Assembly (NCBI GenBank): GCA_016177845.1 | Contig: JACOUO010000011.1 | Coordinates: 440,326-504,325 of the forward strand | Source of the DNA: Deltaproteobacteria bacterium | Lineage (GTDB): Bacteria > Desulfobacterota > GWC2-55-46 | Length of the DNA: 64,000 nt | Direction: 5' to 3' | Part shown: positions 56,676-64,000 of the stretch, piece by piece | How positions within the stretch are numbered: the stretch's first letter is position 1 | Layout: every line of letters starts with the position of its first letter | Program-made: the position numbers and the translations under genes | Notes under the pieces: model-generated | Database searches by the model: none | The model's input: only the letters and a program-made list of their open reading frames with translations | Told to the model about the DNA's origin: nothing

Positions 56676-57719
56676 TTAAATCGTATTTACAATTTCAGCG
56701 GCTATCTTATCAAGCGGTACGATCTTGTCCGCAAGCCCCGCGTCCACAACAGCCTTAGGCATGCCGTAAACAGTGCAGGTCTCCTCATTCTGAGCCATTG
56801 TCTTACCGCCTTTTTCCCTGATAAGCCTCATGCCTTCCCTGCCGTCATGACCCATGCCCGTAAGTATCACGCCAAGCGCCCTGCCCGGATAGCATTCGGC
56901 AACAGATGTCATGGCTACATCTACCGAAGGCTTATAAATGGAGTTAGCGGGGTCATTGCTTATATCAATATAAAAATCAGTAAGCCCCCTTCTCTTAACC
57001 CTTGTCTGCACGCCCCCGGGTGTTAGAAAGACATGTCCCGGCGTAATCTTGTCACCGTTTTCAGCCTCTTTCACCGAAAGCTTGCAGAGGTCATTGAGCC
57101 TTTCGGCAAATGCGCCTGTAAATGCCTTGGGCATGTGCACTGCCACAAGAAAAGGCGTGGTAAGGTCTCCGGGCAGGTGCGAAAGGACTTCCTGTATCGC
57201 CCTTGGCCCGCCTGTTGATGCGCCGATGGCAACAAAGCCAATCTTCTGTGTGGCAAAGCTCTTTTTATGGACAACCAGCGGCTCCGGTTTTTTAAAAACC
57301 TTAAGGCCGGTAAGCCTGTTGGTCTTTCTTGTGACAGCCTTGATCTTGCCTATCAGCTCGTCCTGAATTTTCATCAGGTCAAAACCGGAGGTCACAAGAT
57401 TTTTGGAGATGTAATCAGCCGCGCCCTTATCAAGAGCCTCAAAAGTGGCTTTCGCGCCTTCCTTTGTAAGAGAGCTCAGCATAATTATCGGAGTCGGGGC
57501 CTTCTCCATCAACACTTCAGTTGCCTGCAGGCCGTCCATCCTCGGCATCTCAAGGTCCATTGTGATGACATCCGGGCGCAGCGAGAGTGCCATTTCCACT
57601 CCCTCCATACCATCCCTTGCCGTGCCGACCACCTCTATTTCATGGTCTGTCTCAACCATCTGCTTTATGACCCTGCGCATGAACGCAGAGTCATCGACTA
57701 TCAAAACCTTTGTCTTCAA
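56676..57719 (-). CDS. cheB: chemotaxis glutamate methylesterase CheB
   Basis: REC plus FVAIGASTGGPRAIQEVL and LGVILTGMGHDGREGM. Confidence 0.96.
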   Translation of the reverse strand: MKTKVLIVDDSAFMRRVIKQMVETDHEIEVVGTARDGMEGVEMALSLRPDVITMDLEMPRMDGLQATEVLMEKAPTPIIMLSSLTKEGAKATFEALDKGAADYISKNLVTSGFDLMKIQDELIGKIKAVTRKTNRLTGLKVFKKPEPLVVHKKSFATQKIGFVAIGASTGGPRAIQEVLSHLPGDLTTPFLVAVHMPKAFTGAFAERLNDLCKLSVKEAENGDKITPGHVFLTPGGVQTRVKRRGLTDFYIDISNDPANSIYKPSVDVAMTSVAECYPGRALGVILTGMGHDGREGMRLIREKGGKTMAQNEETCTVYGMPKAVVDAGLADKIVPLDKIAAEIVNTI

Positions 57720-57737
57720 TTCAAATCCCCTTTAGAC

Positions 57738-59432
57738 TTAGCAGTAGCACAGCTTATTTAATGACTCGAGCAGGCCGGACATATCAAGCACCAATATTAC
57801 ATTGCCGTCGCCGTTGATGCATGCCCCGGCGATGCCGACAGTGCCTTTAAGGTACTCGCCCATTGATTTCATCACTATTTCCTCCTGGCCGTGAAGCCTG
57901 TCTACGAGGAGCCCGAATTTCTTCTCGCCAATTCCTATGATAACAATATATTTCCATTCGCTTTCAGTGTCATTTGTACAACCCGAAACAAGCTGTCCAA
58001 GCCTCATGACAGGGTAAACATGATCTCTCATGCTTATGACTTCCTTGCCGTCAATTGTCTTTATCTCGGACGGAGTAACCCTTATATTCTCTATTACGGT
58101 GGCAAGCGGAATCCCGTATATTTCTCCGCCGGTCTCAACGGTAAGGGCCTGAATTATTGCCAGCGTAAGCGGCAGGCTGAATATTATTTTTGTTCCTTTT
58201 CCAATTTCAGAATCAATCGAAATGGAGCCGTTTATCTTTGTAATATTTGTTTTTACGACATCCATCCCTACTCCCCTTCCGGAGATGCTGCTGACTTCCT
58301 TCGCAGTTGAAAAACCGGGAATGAAAATAAGGTTGAAAGCTTCCTTATTAGACATCTTCTCAGCTTCATCGGCTGAGATAAGTCCCTTTTCCATGGCAGA
58401 TTTTTTAATGGCGTTGGGGTCAATGCCCTTGCCGTCGTCTGCAACTGAGACTATGATGTGACGGCCTTCCTGATAGGCTGAAAGAGAGACTGTGCCGCAC
58501 CTCGGTTTGCCTTTCGCTACCCTCTCCTCAGGTGTTTCCATCCCGTGGTCAACGGAGTTCCTGATGAGATGCACAAGAGGATCTCCAATTTCTTCGATTA
58601 CTGTTTTATCAAGCTCAGTCTCTTCGCCGCTTATCGCAAGCTCTATCTCTTTCTGGGTCTGTCTTGCGAGATCGCGCACCATCCTGGGAAATTTATTGAA
58701 TACCTTTGCTATGGGCTGCATGCGCATCTTCATGACAGCAAGCTGGAGGTCTGAAGTGACAAGGTCAAGCTGGGATATGGCTTCATTGAGATGCGAGCTC
58801 AGTTCACTCTCACTGTTGCTCTCAGTAAGTTTTGAGCCGAGCCTCATAAGCCTGTTCCTCGAAAGCACAAGCTCACCTGCAAGGTTCAAGACAGAGTCCA
58901 ACCTGTCTATATCAACCCTTATGGACTGTTCTTTTTCCTTTACGCCTGCAGTTTCATCAGGCTTTGCCTGCCTCGGCGCTTCCTGCTCCTGAGGCTTTAG
59001 CTCTGCAGATGGGGCCTGAGGGGCTGGCATCTCAGCTGAACCATTGAGCACATTTGCAAGGGCAGCTACGACATGGCTCGTGTCCTCTACCCTGTTATTC
59101 TTTTCCTTGATGTTGCGCAGAAGCACCTTTATCATGTCAACAGACTGCAGTATAGCGTCCATGATAACGGGATTGACTGCCATCTCGCTCTTTCTGAGCT
59201 TATTGAGCACATCTTCCGTGACATGGGTTACATCGACTGTCTGCTGGAAGCCAAGGAATCCTGCCGCTCCCTTTATGGTATGGACAGACCTGAAAATATC
59301 ATTCAGCAGAGTCAGATCACCCGGATTCTTTTCAAGCTCTATGAATTTCTGGTCAAGCTGCTCAAGGGCTTCGCCGGACTCCGCCAAAAAATCATTTATG
59401 ATATCGTCCATTTCATCTATGGGAAAAGACAT
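57738..59432 (-). CDS. cheA: chemotaxis histidine kinase CheA
   Basis: HTIKGAAGFLGF Hpt, LVHLIRNSVDHGMETPEER, GRGVGMDVVKTNI, CheW-like end; track start 59474, MSFPIDEM at 59432 preferred. Confidence 0.95.
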   Translation of the reverse strand: MSFPIDEMDDIINDFLAESGEALEQLDQKFIELEKNPGDLTLLNDIFRSVHTIKGAAGFLGFQQTVDVTHVTEDVLNKLRKSEMAVNPVIMDAILQSVDMIKVLLRNIKEKNNRVEDTSHVVAALANVLNGSAEMPAPQAPSAELKPQEQEAPRQAKPDETAGVKEKEQSIRVDIDRLDSVLNLAGELVLSRNRLMRLGSKLTESNSESELSSHLNEAISQLDLVTSDLQLAVMKMRMQPIAKVFNKFPRMVRDLARQTQKEIELAISGEETELDKTVIEEIGDPLVHLIRNSVDHGMETPEERVAKGKPRCGTVSLSAYQEGRHIIVSVADDGKGIDPNAIKKSAMEKGLISADEAEKMSNKEAFNLIFIPGFSTAKEVSSISGRGVGMDVVKTNITKINGSISIDSEIGKGTKIIFSLPLTLAIIQALTVETGGEIYGIPLATVIENIRVTPSEIKTIDGKEVISMRDHVYPVMRLGQLVSGCTNDTESEWKYIVIIGIGEKKFGLLVDRLHGQEEIVMKSMGEYLKGTVGIAGACINGDGNVILVLDMSGLLESLNKLCYC

Positions 59433-59463
59433 GGTGCCTCTCTTTAATTTTTTTTTGCCGTGC

Positions 59464-60069
59464 TCAAGCGCCAAGTTCTTTCATTATCTTATCTACGACA
59501 GACTGATCAATCGGCATCGGGTTTGACGGGCCCTGCAGGCTTGTCTCAAAGTGCGGCTCTGCATTTGCCTCACCAAGCGAATCACCCTTAAAACCAAAGG
59601 TAAGCGCGAGCTCAAGGAGCTTTGATTCCACAACTGCAAGGCTGCCGATGACCTTTTTCAATTTCTGGCCTGAAAGATCATGAAAGGACATATTCGTGAA
59701 TATATCCATCATCTCTTTTTTTGCCTTTTCATTTATAACGCCAAGCTCTTTTATAAAGCCCTGCCCTTTATCGGCATTGTTGCTGTCAAGCGTTGCCACC
59801 CAGCCGGAAAGTGAATTAAGGAGAGCGTTTGTCCTGTCCTGCTCTGCCATCAATCCTTCAAGGATGGTCATGATATTATCGGCGGCCTTCTCCAGATCTC
59901 CGGTTACGGCATTAAGCTGATTTGAGGCTTCCGGAAATTTCTCGGAGCCTACCTTTACTGTCAGTTCAAGATTGTCGATACCCTTTCTGGTATTATCGAC
60001 AAATTTTGCGAGGCTTGCCAACTCACCCCGTATCTTATTAAGCACGTCATTCCAATTGCCTTCGCTCAT
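59464..60069 (-). CDS. cheZ: chemotaxis phosphatase CheZ
   Basis: NMSFHDLSGQKLKKVIGSLAVVESKLLELALTFG; C-terminal DQSVVDKIMKELGA. Confidence 0.9.
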   Translation of the reverse strand: MSEGNWNDVLNKIRGELASLAKFVDNTRKGIDNLELTVKVGSEKFPEASNQLNAVTGDLEKAADNIMTILEGLMAEQDRTNALLNSLSGWVATLDSNNADKGQGFIKELGVINEKAKKEMMDIFTNMSFHDLSGQKLKKVIGSLAVVESKLLELALTFGFKGDSLGEANAEPHFETSLQGPSNPMPIDQSVVDKIMKELGA

Positions 60070-60112
60070 CTACCTGCTCTCCTTTCAGAAGGTCCATTTT
60101 GATTTTTAGGGT

Positions 60113-60505
60113 TTAATTGACAGCAGCCTTACCGAGGATAAGGTCGATCCTTTCCTTAAGAGCAGCGGCCGTGAACGGCTTTACTATGTAATTATTGACA
60201 CCAGCCTGCACCGCGGTTACGACATTCTCTTTAGCGGCTTCGGCGGTTACCATGAGAACAGGCGTCTCCTTCAATGACGGGTCCTGCCTGATAGCCTTTA
60301 AAAGCTCGATGCCTGGCATATTAGGCATGTTCCAATCCGTAACCACAAAATCAAACTTAGAGCCTTTGAGCTTCTCAAGAGCAGTTGTGCCGTCATCGGC
60401 TTCATCAACGTTGCTGTAGCCGATTTCCCTAAGGATATTTTTGATGATCCTTCTCATTGTTGAAAAATCATCTACAACAAGTATTTTCATATTCTGATCT
60501 AACAT
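60113..60505 (-). CDS. cheY: chemotaxis response regulator CheY
   Basis: MKILVVDDFSTMRRIIKNILREIGY...DFVVTDWNMPNMPGIELLKAIR...VKPFTAAALKE. Confidence 0.93.
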   Translation of the reverse strand: MLDQNMKILVVDDFSTMRRIIKNILREIGYSNVDEADDGTTALEKLKGSKFDFVVTDWNMPNMPGIELLKAIRQDPSLKETPVLMVTAEAAKENVVTAVQAGVNNYIVKPFTAAALKERIDLILGKAAVN

Positions 60506-60545
60506 CTATTCTCCTCCTCGCTAATGGTGAATTAATTTTTTTTCA

Positions 60546-60902
60546 TTACAGAAGCTTTTCAATTTCATACAGGAGTCTCTGCGGCGAGATGGGCTTTGTA
60601 AGATATGTGGAGACTCCGGATTCAATCCCCATTTTCTTATCCGCGTCGCTTGCCTCGGTAGTTATCATTATTATCGGCAGCTCCGAGTAAGAGTCCCTCA
60701 AGTTTCTTGAAAGCTCATATCCGTCCATCTGCGGCATATTAAGGTCCGTTACTACAAGGTCCACCGGATTAGCGGCGAGAATTTCAAGTGCCTCTATTCC
60801 GTTGCACGCTCCTACTATCTTGAATCCCCGCTCGCGGATTATATATGACAGAAGCTTGCGCGTAGTATCACAGTCATCCACTATCAAAATCTTTTTTTCC
60901 AT
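60546..60902 (-). CDS. CheY-like single-domain response regulator
   Basis: KILIVDDCDTTRKLLSYIIRERGFKIVGA...DLVVTDLNMPQMDGYEL...TKPISPQRLL. Confidence 0.9.
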   Translation of the reverse strand: MEKKILIVDDCDTTRKLLSYIIRERGFKIVGACNGIEALEILAANPVDLVVTDLNMPQMDGYELSRNLRDSYSELPIIMITTEASDADKKMGIESGVSTYLTKPISPQRLLYEIEKLL

Positions 60903-60912
60903 ATGCTGCCCC

Positions 60913-61770
60913 TTATACTTTCTGGTAAACTACTGATTTTTCAATGCTGACAGGCCTGAATAACCTGGTAATATTGTGAAGGGTCTCTGAAAACCCTACG
61001 AACAGATATCCTCCTTTGTTCAGGCTGTCGTAAAGGTGCGTTACAGCCTTTTTCTTGGAGGCATCATCAAAATATATAAGGACATTCCTGCAAAAGACAA
61101 CATCAACGCCTTTGATCTGCCTTGTCTCTAATGAATCAACGAGGTTGATTTTCCTGTACTTGACAACTTCCTTGACCTTTTTATTGATGGTATAGGTATC
61201 CCCGTTATTGATGAAATATTTCCTAAGGTACTGTTCAGGAGTATTTCTGAGAGAGTATTTTTCATAAGTAGCAGCTTCACATGCCCTAAGGACATTGTCG
61301 CTTATATCGCTGCCGACTATATCTATCGAGATCCCCTTTGCCTGCAGGCCATCCTCGAGAAGCATCATGGCCAGCGTATACGGCTCTTCTCCGGTCGAGG
61401 AAGCCGCGCTCCATACCTTGAAGGTCTTACCGATGCTCTTTGCCTTCTCCTCAAGGATTTTGGGAACAACGCCTTTTCTGAAAGCGTCAAGCTGCACATG
61501 GTCGCGGAAAAAACTTGTCTCATTGGTTACAATGCAGTTGATGACATGGAACATTTCCTTATCACGGGAGGAATCGTAAGTGAGGAAATAATAATAATCC
61601 TCAAAAGTCTTGAGGTTCTTTTCCTCAAGCCTCCTTACGAGCCTTGTTTCAAGGAGATATTTCTTTGTGTCGGCGAAGAAGATGCCGCACTTGGCGTAAA
61701 TGATATCTCTCAAAAGGCAGAAGGTCTCATATGAAAGCTTTGGCTTGCTGTTAAGTCCAAGTGTCAGCAT
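60913..61770 (-). CDS. cheR: chemotaxis methyltransferase CheR
   Basis: TNETSFFRDHVQLDAF...VWSAASSTGEEPYTLAMML...VVFCRNVLIYFD...GFSETL. Confidence 0.95.
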   Translation of the reverse strand: MLTLGLNSKPKLSYETFCLLRDIIYAKCGIFFADTKKYLLETRLVRRLEEKNLKTFEDYYYFLTYDSSRDKEMFHVINCIVTNETSFFRDHVQLDAFRKGVVPKILEEKAKSIGKTFKVWSAASSTGEEPYTLAMMLLEDGLQAKGISIDIVGSDISDNVLRACEAATYEKYSLRNTPEQYLRKYFINNGDTYTINKKVKEVVKYRKINLVDSLETRQIKGVDVVFCRNVLIYFDDASKKKAVTHLYDSLNKGGYLFVGFSETLHNITRLFRPVSIEKSVVYQKV

Positions 61771-63686
61771 CTGAGGGCACCTATCGCGTTTTCTACGGCA
61801 AGCCGCACACTCGGGTCAGGATGCTCGGCAAACTGCTCAAGCACTTCAAGCGCTTCAGATGAGCCCAGCCTTTCAAGAGCTTTTGCGGCTGCTGCTTTAA
61901 CGGGGGCTTCATCTTTTTTCAGGAGTTCAAGTATCAAGCCCTCTGCGTCAGGCTCGCCCATCTCGCCAAGGAGAAGGACGGCATGATACCTGATCCATAT
62001 GTTTTTATCTTTCAGGGCTGAAACAAGCGCGTCCTTTATAGCCGTGCCTGACCAGCCTCCGAGAGCTTTCATAACAGAGAGTTTCACTTCGTCATTATCA
62101 TCTTGAAGCCCTTTAATTATTACATCGGCTGCTTCAGGTATGCCAAGCCTTGCCATTGACTTGTAGGCTATTTTCCTGACATTAGGGCTTTCATCATTCG
62201 CTGCCTTGGCAAGGAACCTGAGTGAATTTTCGTCACCTATCGCTCCGAGACCTCTGGCGCCCATCTCACGCAAAGTTTCTGATTTGCTGCCGAGCAGATC
62301 GCAAAAACCATTTTTAACAGAATCAGACGGAATGAGTCCGATCACATCGGTGATCTCTTCCATTACATCGCGGAATTTTTCTACTGAGAGGGCTTCAAAG
62401 AGGCTGCCTGCGGCGCGTTCACCGGCAAGTGCGGCCAAAGCCCTCGCAGATATCTTTCTTGTATGGCCGTCAGAGCTTTTAAGCGATTGGAACAGGACTT
62501 CAACTGAATCCATTGAACCGATTGCCTCGAGGGCTGAGACCACTTCCCTCAACTCGTGCTTGGCAACTCCCCTGTGCATCAGGCCTTCGAGTAAAGGCAC
62601 GGCCTCTTCCGAGCGCATCTCGCCGAATGCCCTTACAATTATCTTTAAGCTCTTCGAGCCCTTTTTAAGTTCCTCTTTCAGTATTTCAGGAAGCTGCCCG
62701 AGCCCCGTAATGGAGACGACCGCGTTTACAAGCAGCGCCTCAAGGTCTTCATCGATTTCCTTGCGTGAATTCGTAAACTCAAATACCTTCTCAAGGGCAG
62801 CATGCATTTTAAGCAGTCCGAAACCCTTCAGGGCTGTGACCTGAGTAGAACGGTCAGACTCTTCAATGGCATCAGAAAAGAACTTGAAGTATATTGCCTT
62901 GAACTCTTTTCCCGGCTTGAACCTTGAACCCGGAGAAACTGCCTTTTCAAGAAGCTCGACAATTGCGGAAACATTAAAGATGCGGCCCTTCTTTATCAAG
63001 GGCTCAAGTTTCTCAAGTATCTGAGCCGCATCTGCGGGTGAGCCAATTTTGCTGAGCGCTTCGATTGCGGCCTCTTTAATCAGGCCTGAGTCCCGTTCGA
63101 TAATGCCGAAAAGAGGGATAAGGGCCCTGTTGTCACGCAAAAGCCCCAGCCCTTCTATAGCGGAAAACCTGACCCAGTCCTCGCTGTCGTGCAAAGACCT
63201 CAGTAATAGCGGCACTGAAGCGGCAGCCTTTATCCTTCCAAGGCATACCGCAACCGATGCCCTTACATTTGGATTTTTGTGCTCTATGAGAGGCGAAAGC
63301 ATGCTTACCGCCCTCTCCTCTTTAATATTGGCGAGTATGTCAACTCCGAATTTCACCACATCATCGTCAGGATCATTGAGAAGAGTCTCTATTACGGAGA
63401 AAGCCTCACTTCCCACTATTTCAAGTATTTCTATCCCGATATTCCTCAGGGCCGCGTCCTCAAGCCTCAGAAGCGAGACAATGGCCGCAGCAACTTCTTC
63501 TCCCCCTATGGAAGTTAGCGCGTTGACAGCCGCTTCCCTCACTCCGGGGTGTTCGTCCCTAAGCGCGCCTACAAGATCGTTTATAAATCTTTTATCTCTG
63601 GCCTCTGCTATTGCTTCGCAGGCATCCCTTCGGAGGTAAGAGTCCTCGTCAGTAAGCATTTTTTTAATATCTTCGTAAATGTACAT
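61764..63686 (-). CDS. HEAT-repeat protein heading the che operon
   Basis: Repeating HEAT units (DPDDDVVKFGVDIL, NPNVRASVAVCLGRI, DEAPVKAAAAKALERLG, DPSVRLAVENAIGAL). Confidence 0.85.
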   Translation of the reverse strand: MYIYEDIKKMLTDEDSYLRRDACEAIAEARDKRFINDLVGALRDEHPGVREAAVNALTSIGGEEVAAAIVSLLRLEDAALRNIGIEILEIVGSEAFSVIETLLNDPDDDVVKFGVDILANIKEERAVSMLSPLIEHKNPNVRASVAVCLGRIKAAASVPLLLRSLHDSEDWVRFSAIEGLGLLRDNRALIPLFGIIERDSGLIKEAAIEALSKIGSPADAAQILEKLEPLIKKGRIFNVSAIVELLEKAVSPGSRFKPGKEFKAIYFKFFSDAIEESDRSTQVTALKGFGLLKMHAALEKVFEFTNSRKEIDEDLEALLVNAVVSITGLGQLPEILKEELKKGSKSLKIIVRAFGEMRSEEAVPLLEGLMHRGVAKHELREVVSALEAIGSMDSVEVLFQSLKSSDGHTRKISARALAALAGERAAGSLFEALSVEKFRDVMEEITDVIGLIPSDSVKNGFCDLLGSKSETLREMGARGLGAIGDENSLRFLAKAANDESPNVRKIAYKSMARLGIPEAADVIIKGLQDDNDEVKLSVMKALGGWSGTAIKDALVSALKDKNIWIRYHAVLLLGEMGEPDAEGLILELLKKDEAPVKAAAAKALERLGSSEALEVLEQFAEHPDPSVRLAVENAIGALRC

Positions 63687-63703
63687 ATTCTCCCCTTATT
63701 TAC

Positions 63704-63730
63704 TTATCGGGTCAGCAGCGGAATGCTTTA
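63704..63730 (-). promoter_or_regulatory. sigma-28 promoter of the HEAT-cheR-cheA operon
   Basis: TAAAGCAT-N11-CCCGATAA. Confidence 0.75.
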
Positions 63731-63739
63731 ATTAAATTT

Positions 63740-63768
63740 AAAAAAAGCGCCGCTAAACCGCGGCTGCG
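63740..63768 (-). terminator. Rho-independent terminator after fliA
   Basis: Minus strand AGCCGCGGTTTAGCGGCGCTTTTTTT, short GC stem plus U tract. Confidence 0.6.
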
Positions 63769-63771
63769 AGC

Positions 63772-64000
63772 CTATTCAACGCACTTTTTTAATTTTGTCT
63801 TGAGCCTTAACATTGTCTGGCTGTGTAGCTGGCATACTCTTGATTCGGTGATATCGAGAACTTTACCGATTTCCTTGAGCGTTAGCTCATCATAATAATA
63901 AAGCGAGATTATGAGCTTTTCCTTTTCAGGAAGCGCTTCAACAGCTTCAGCGATCATTTTTTTAAGTTCATTGAATTTGACTATTGTCATCGGATCTTTG
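63772..64000 (-). CDS. fliA: flagellar sigma factor FliA (sigma-28), C-terminal part, truncated by window edge
   Basis: ALPEKEKLIISLYYYDELTLKEIGKVLDITESRVCQLHSQTMLRLKTKL, region 4; frame open to base 64000. Confidence 0.9.
   Translation of the reverse strand, partial: KDPMTIVKFNELKKMIAEAVEALPEKEKLIISLYYYDELTLKEIGKVLDITESRVCQLHSQTMLRLKTKLKKCVE

Noticed and set aside
62206-62844. 212-aa plus-strand ORF antisense to the HEAT gene
   Set aside because: Same reason: shadow ORF of the HEAT repeats.
63049-63639. 196-aa plus-strand ORF antisense to the HEAT gene
   Set aside because: Low-complexity Ser/Ala-rich mirror of a repetitive coding sequence.
61764-63686. Repetitive DNA possibly indicating a CRISPR or satellite repeat
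   Set aside because: Repeats are protein-level HEAT units with divergent DNA; no CRISPR-like identical repeats were seen anywhere in the window.
1-64000. tRNA, rRNA, transposase or phage genes
   Set aside because: None recognised by eye; intergenic gaps are short and lack cloverleaf or IS signatures.

Overview
The window is a bacterial chromosomal segment, almost entirely coded on the minus strand. Content suggests a Nitrospirota- or deltaproteobacteria-like lineage, but I cannot confirm taxonomy. 1-21 kb is mostly housekeeping: Acg-type nitroreductase fragment, nicotinamidase, M16 protease, SppA, LOG protein, guaA, guaB, Ppx/GppA, TolQ/TolR-like pair, gamma-CA-like protein, TilS, PilZ and response regulators. 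21-64 kb is a large flagellar/chemotaxis locus (fliS-fliD-flaG-fliC; fliW-csrA; flgL-K-N-M-J-I-H-A-G-F; cheW, motAB, cheB-A-Z-Y-R, fliA end). It is interrupted by a ~17 kb sugar/flagellin-glycosylation island (maf, GH57-like, IolB-like, ATP-grasp, SDR, methyltransferases, pseG, spsF-like, pseI, pseC, pseB). The strongest unusual signal is a rhodanese ORF called as ending at 2730. It continues in frame through a UGA into a complete rhodanese C-terminus, with a bacterial-SECIS-like hairpin after the UGA and an intrinsic terminator right after the second stop, so it is a candidate unannotated selenoprotein. Other signals are a hag-like CsrA leader on fliC, several sigma-54 and sigma-28 promoter matches, an SD-overlapping inverted repeat, a His-rich ribbon-helix-helix-like protein, two small ORFs missing from the track, and a Pse pathway without a visible PseH. 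All calls come from reading the sequence; no searches were run.
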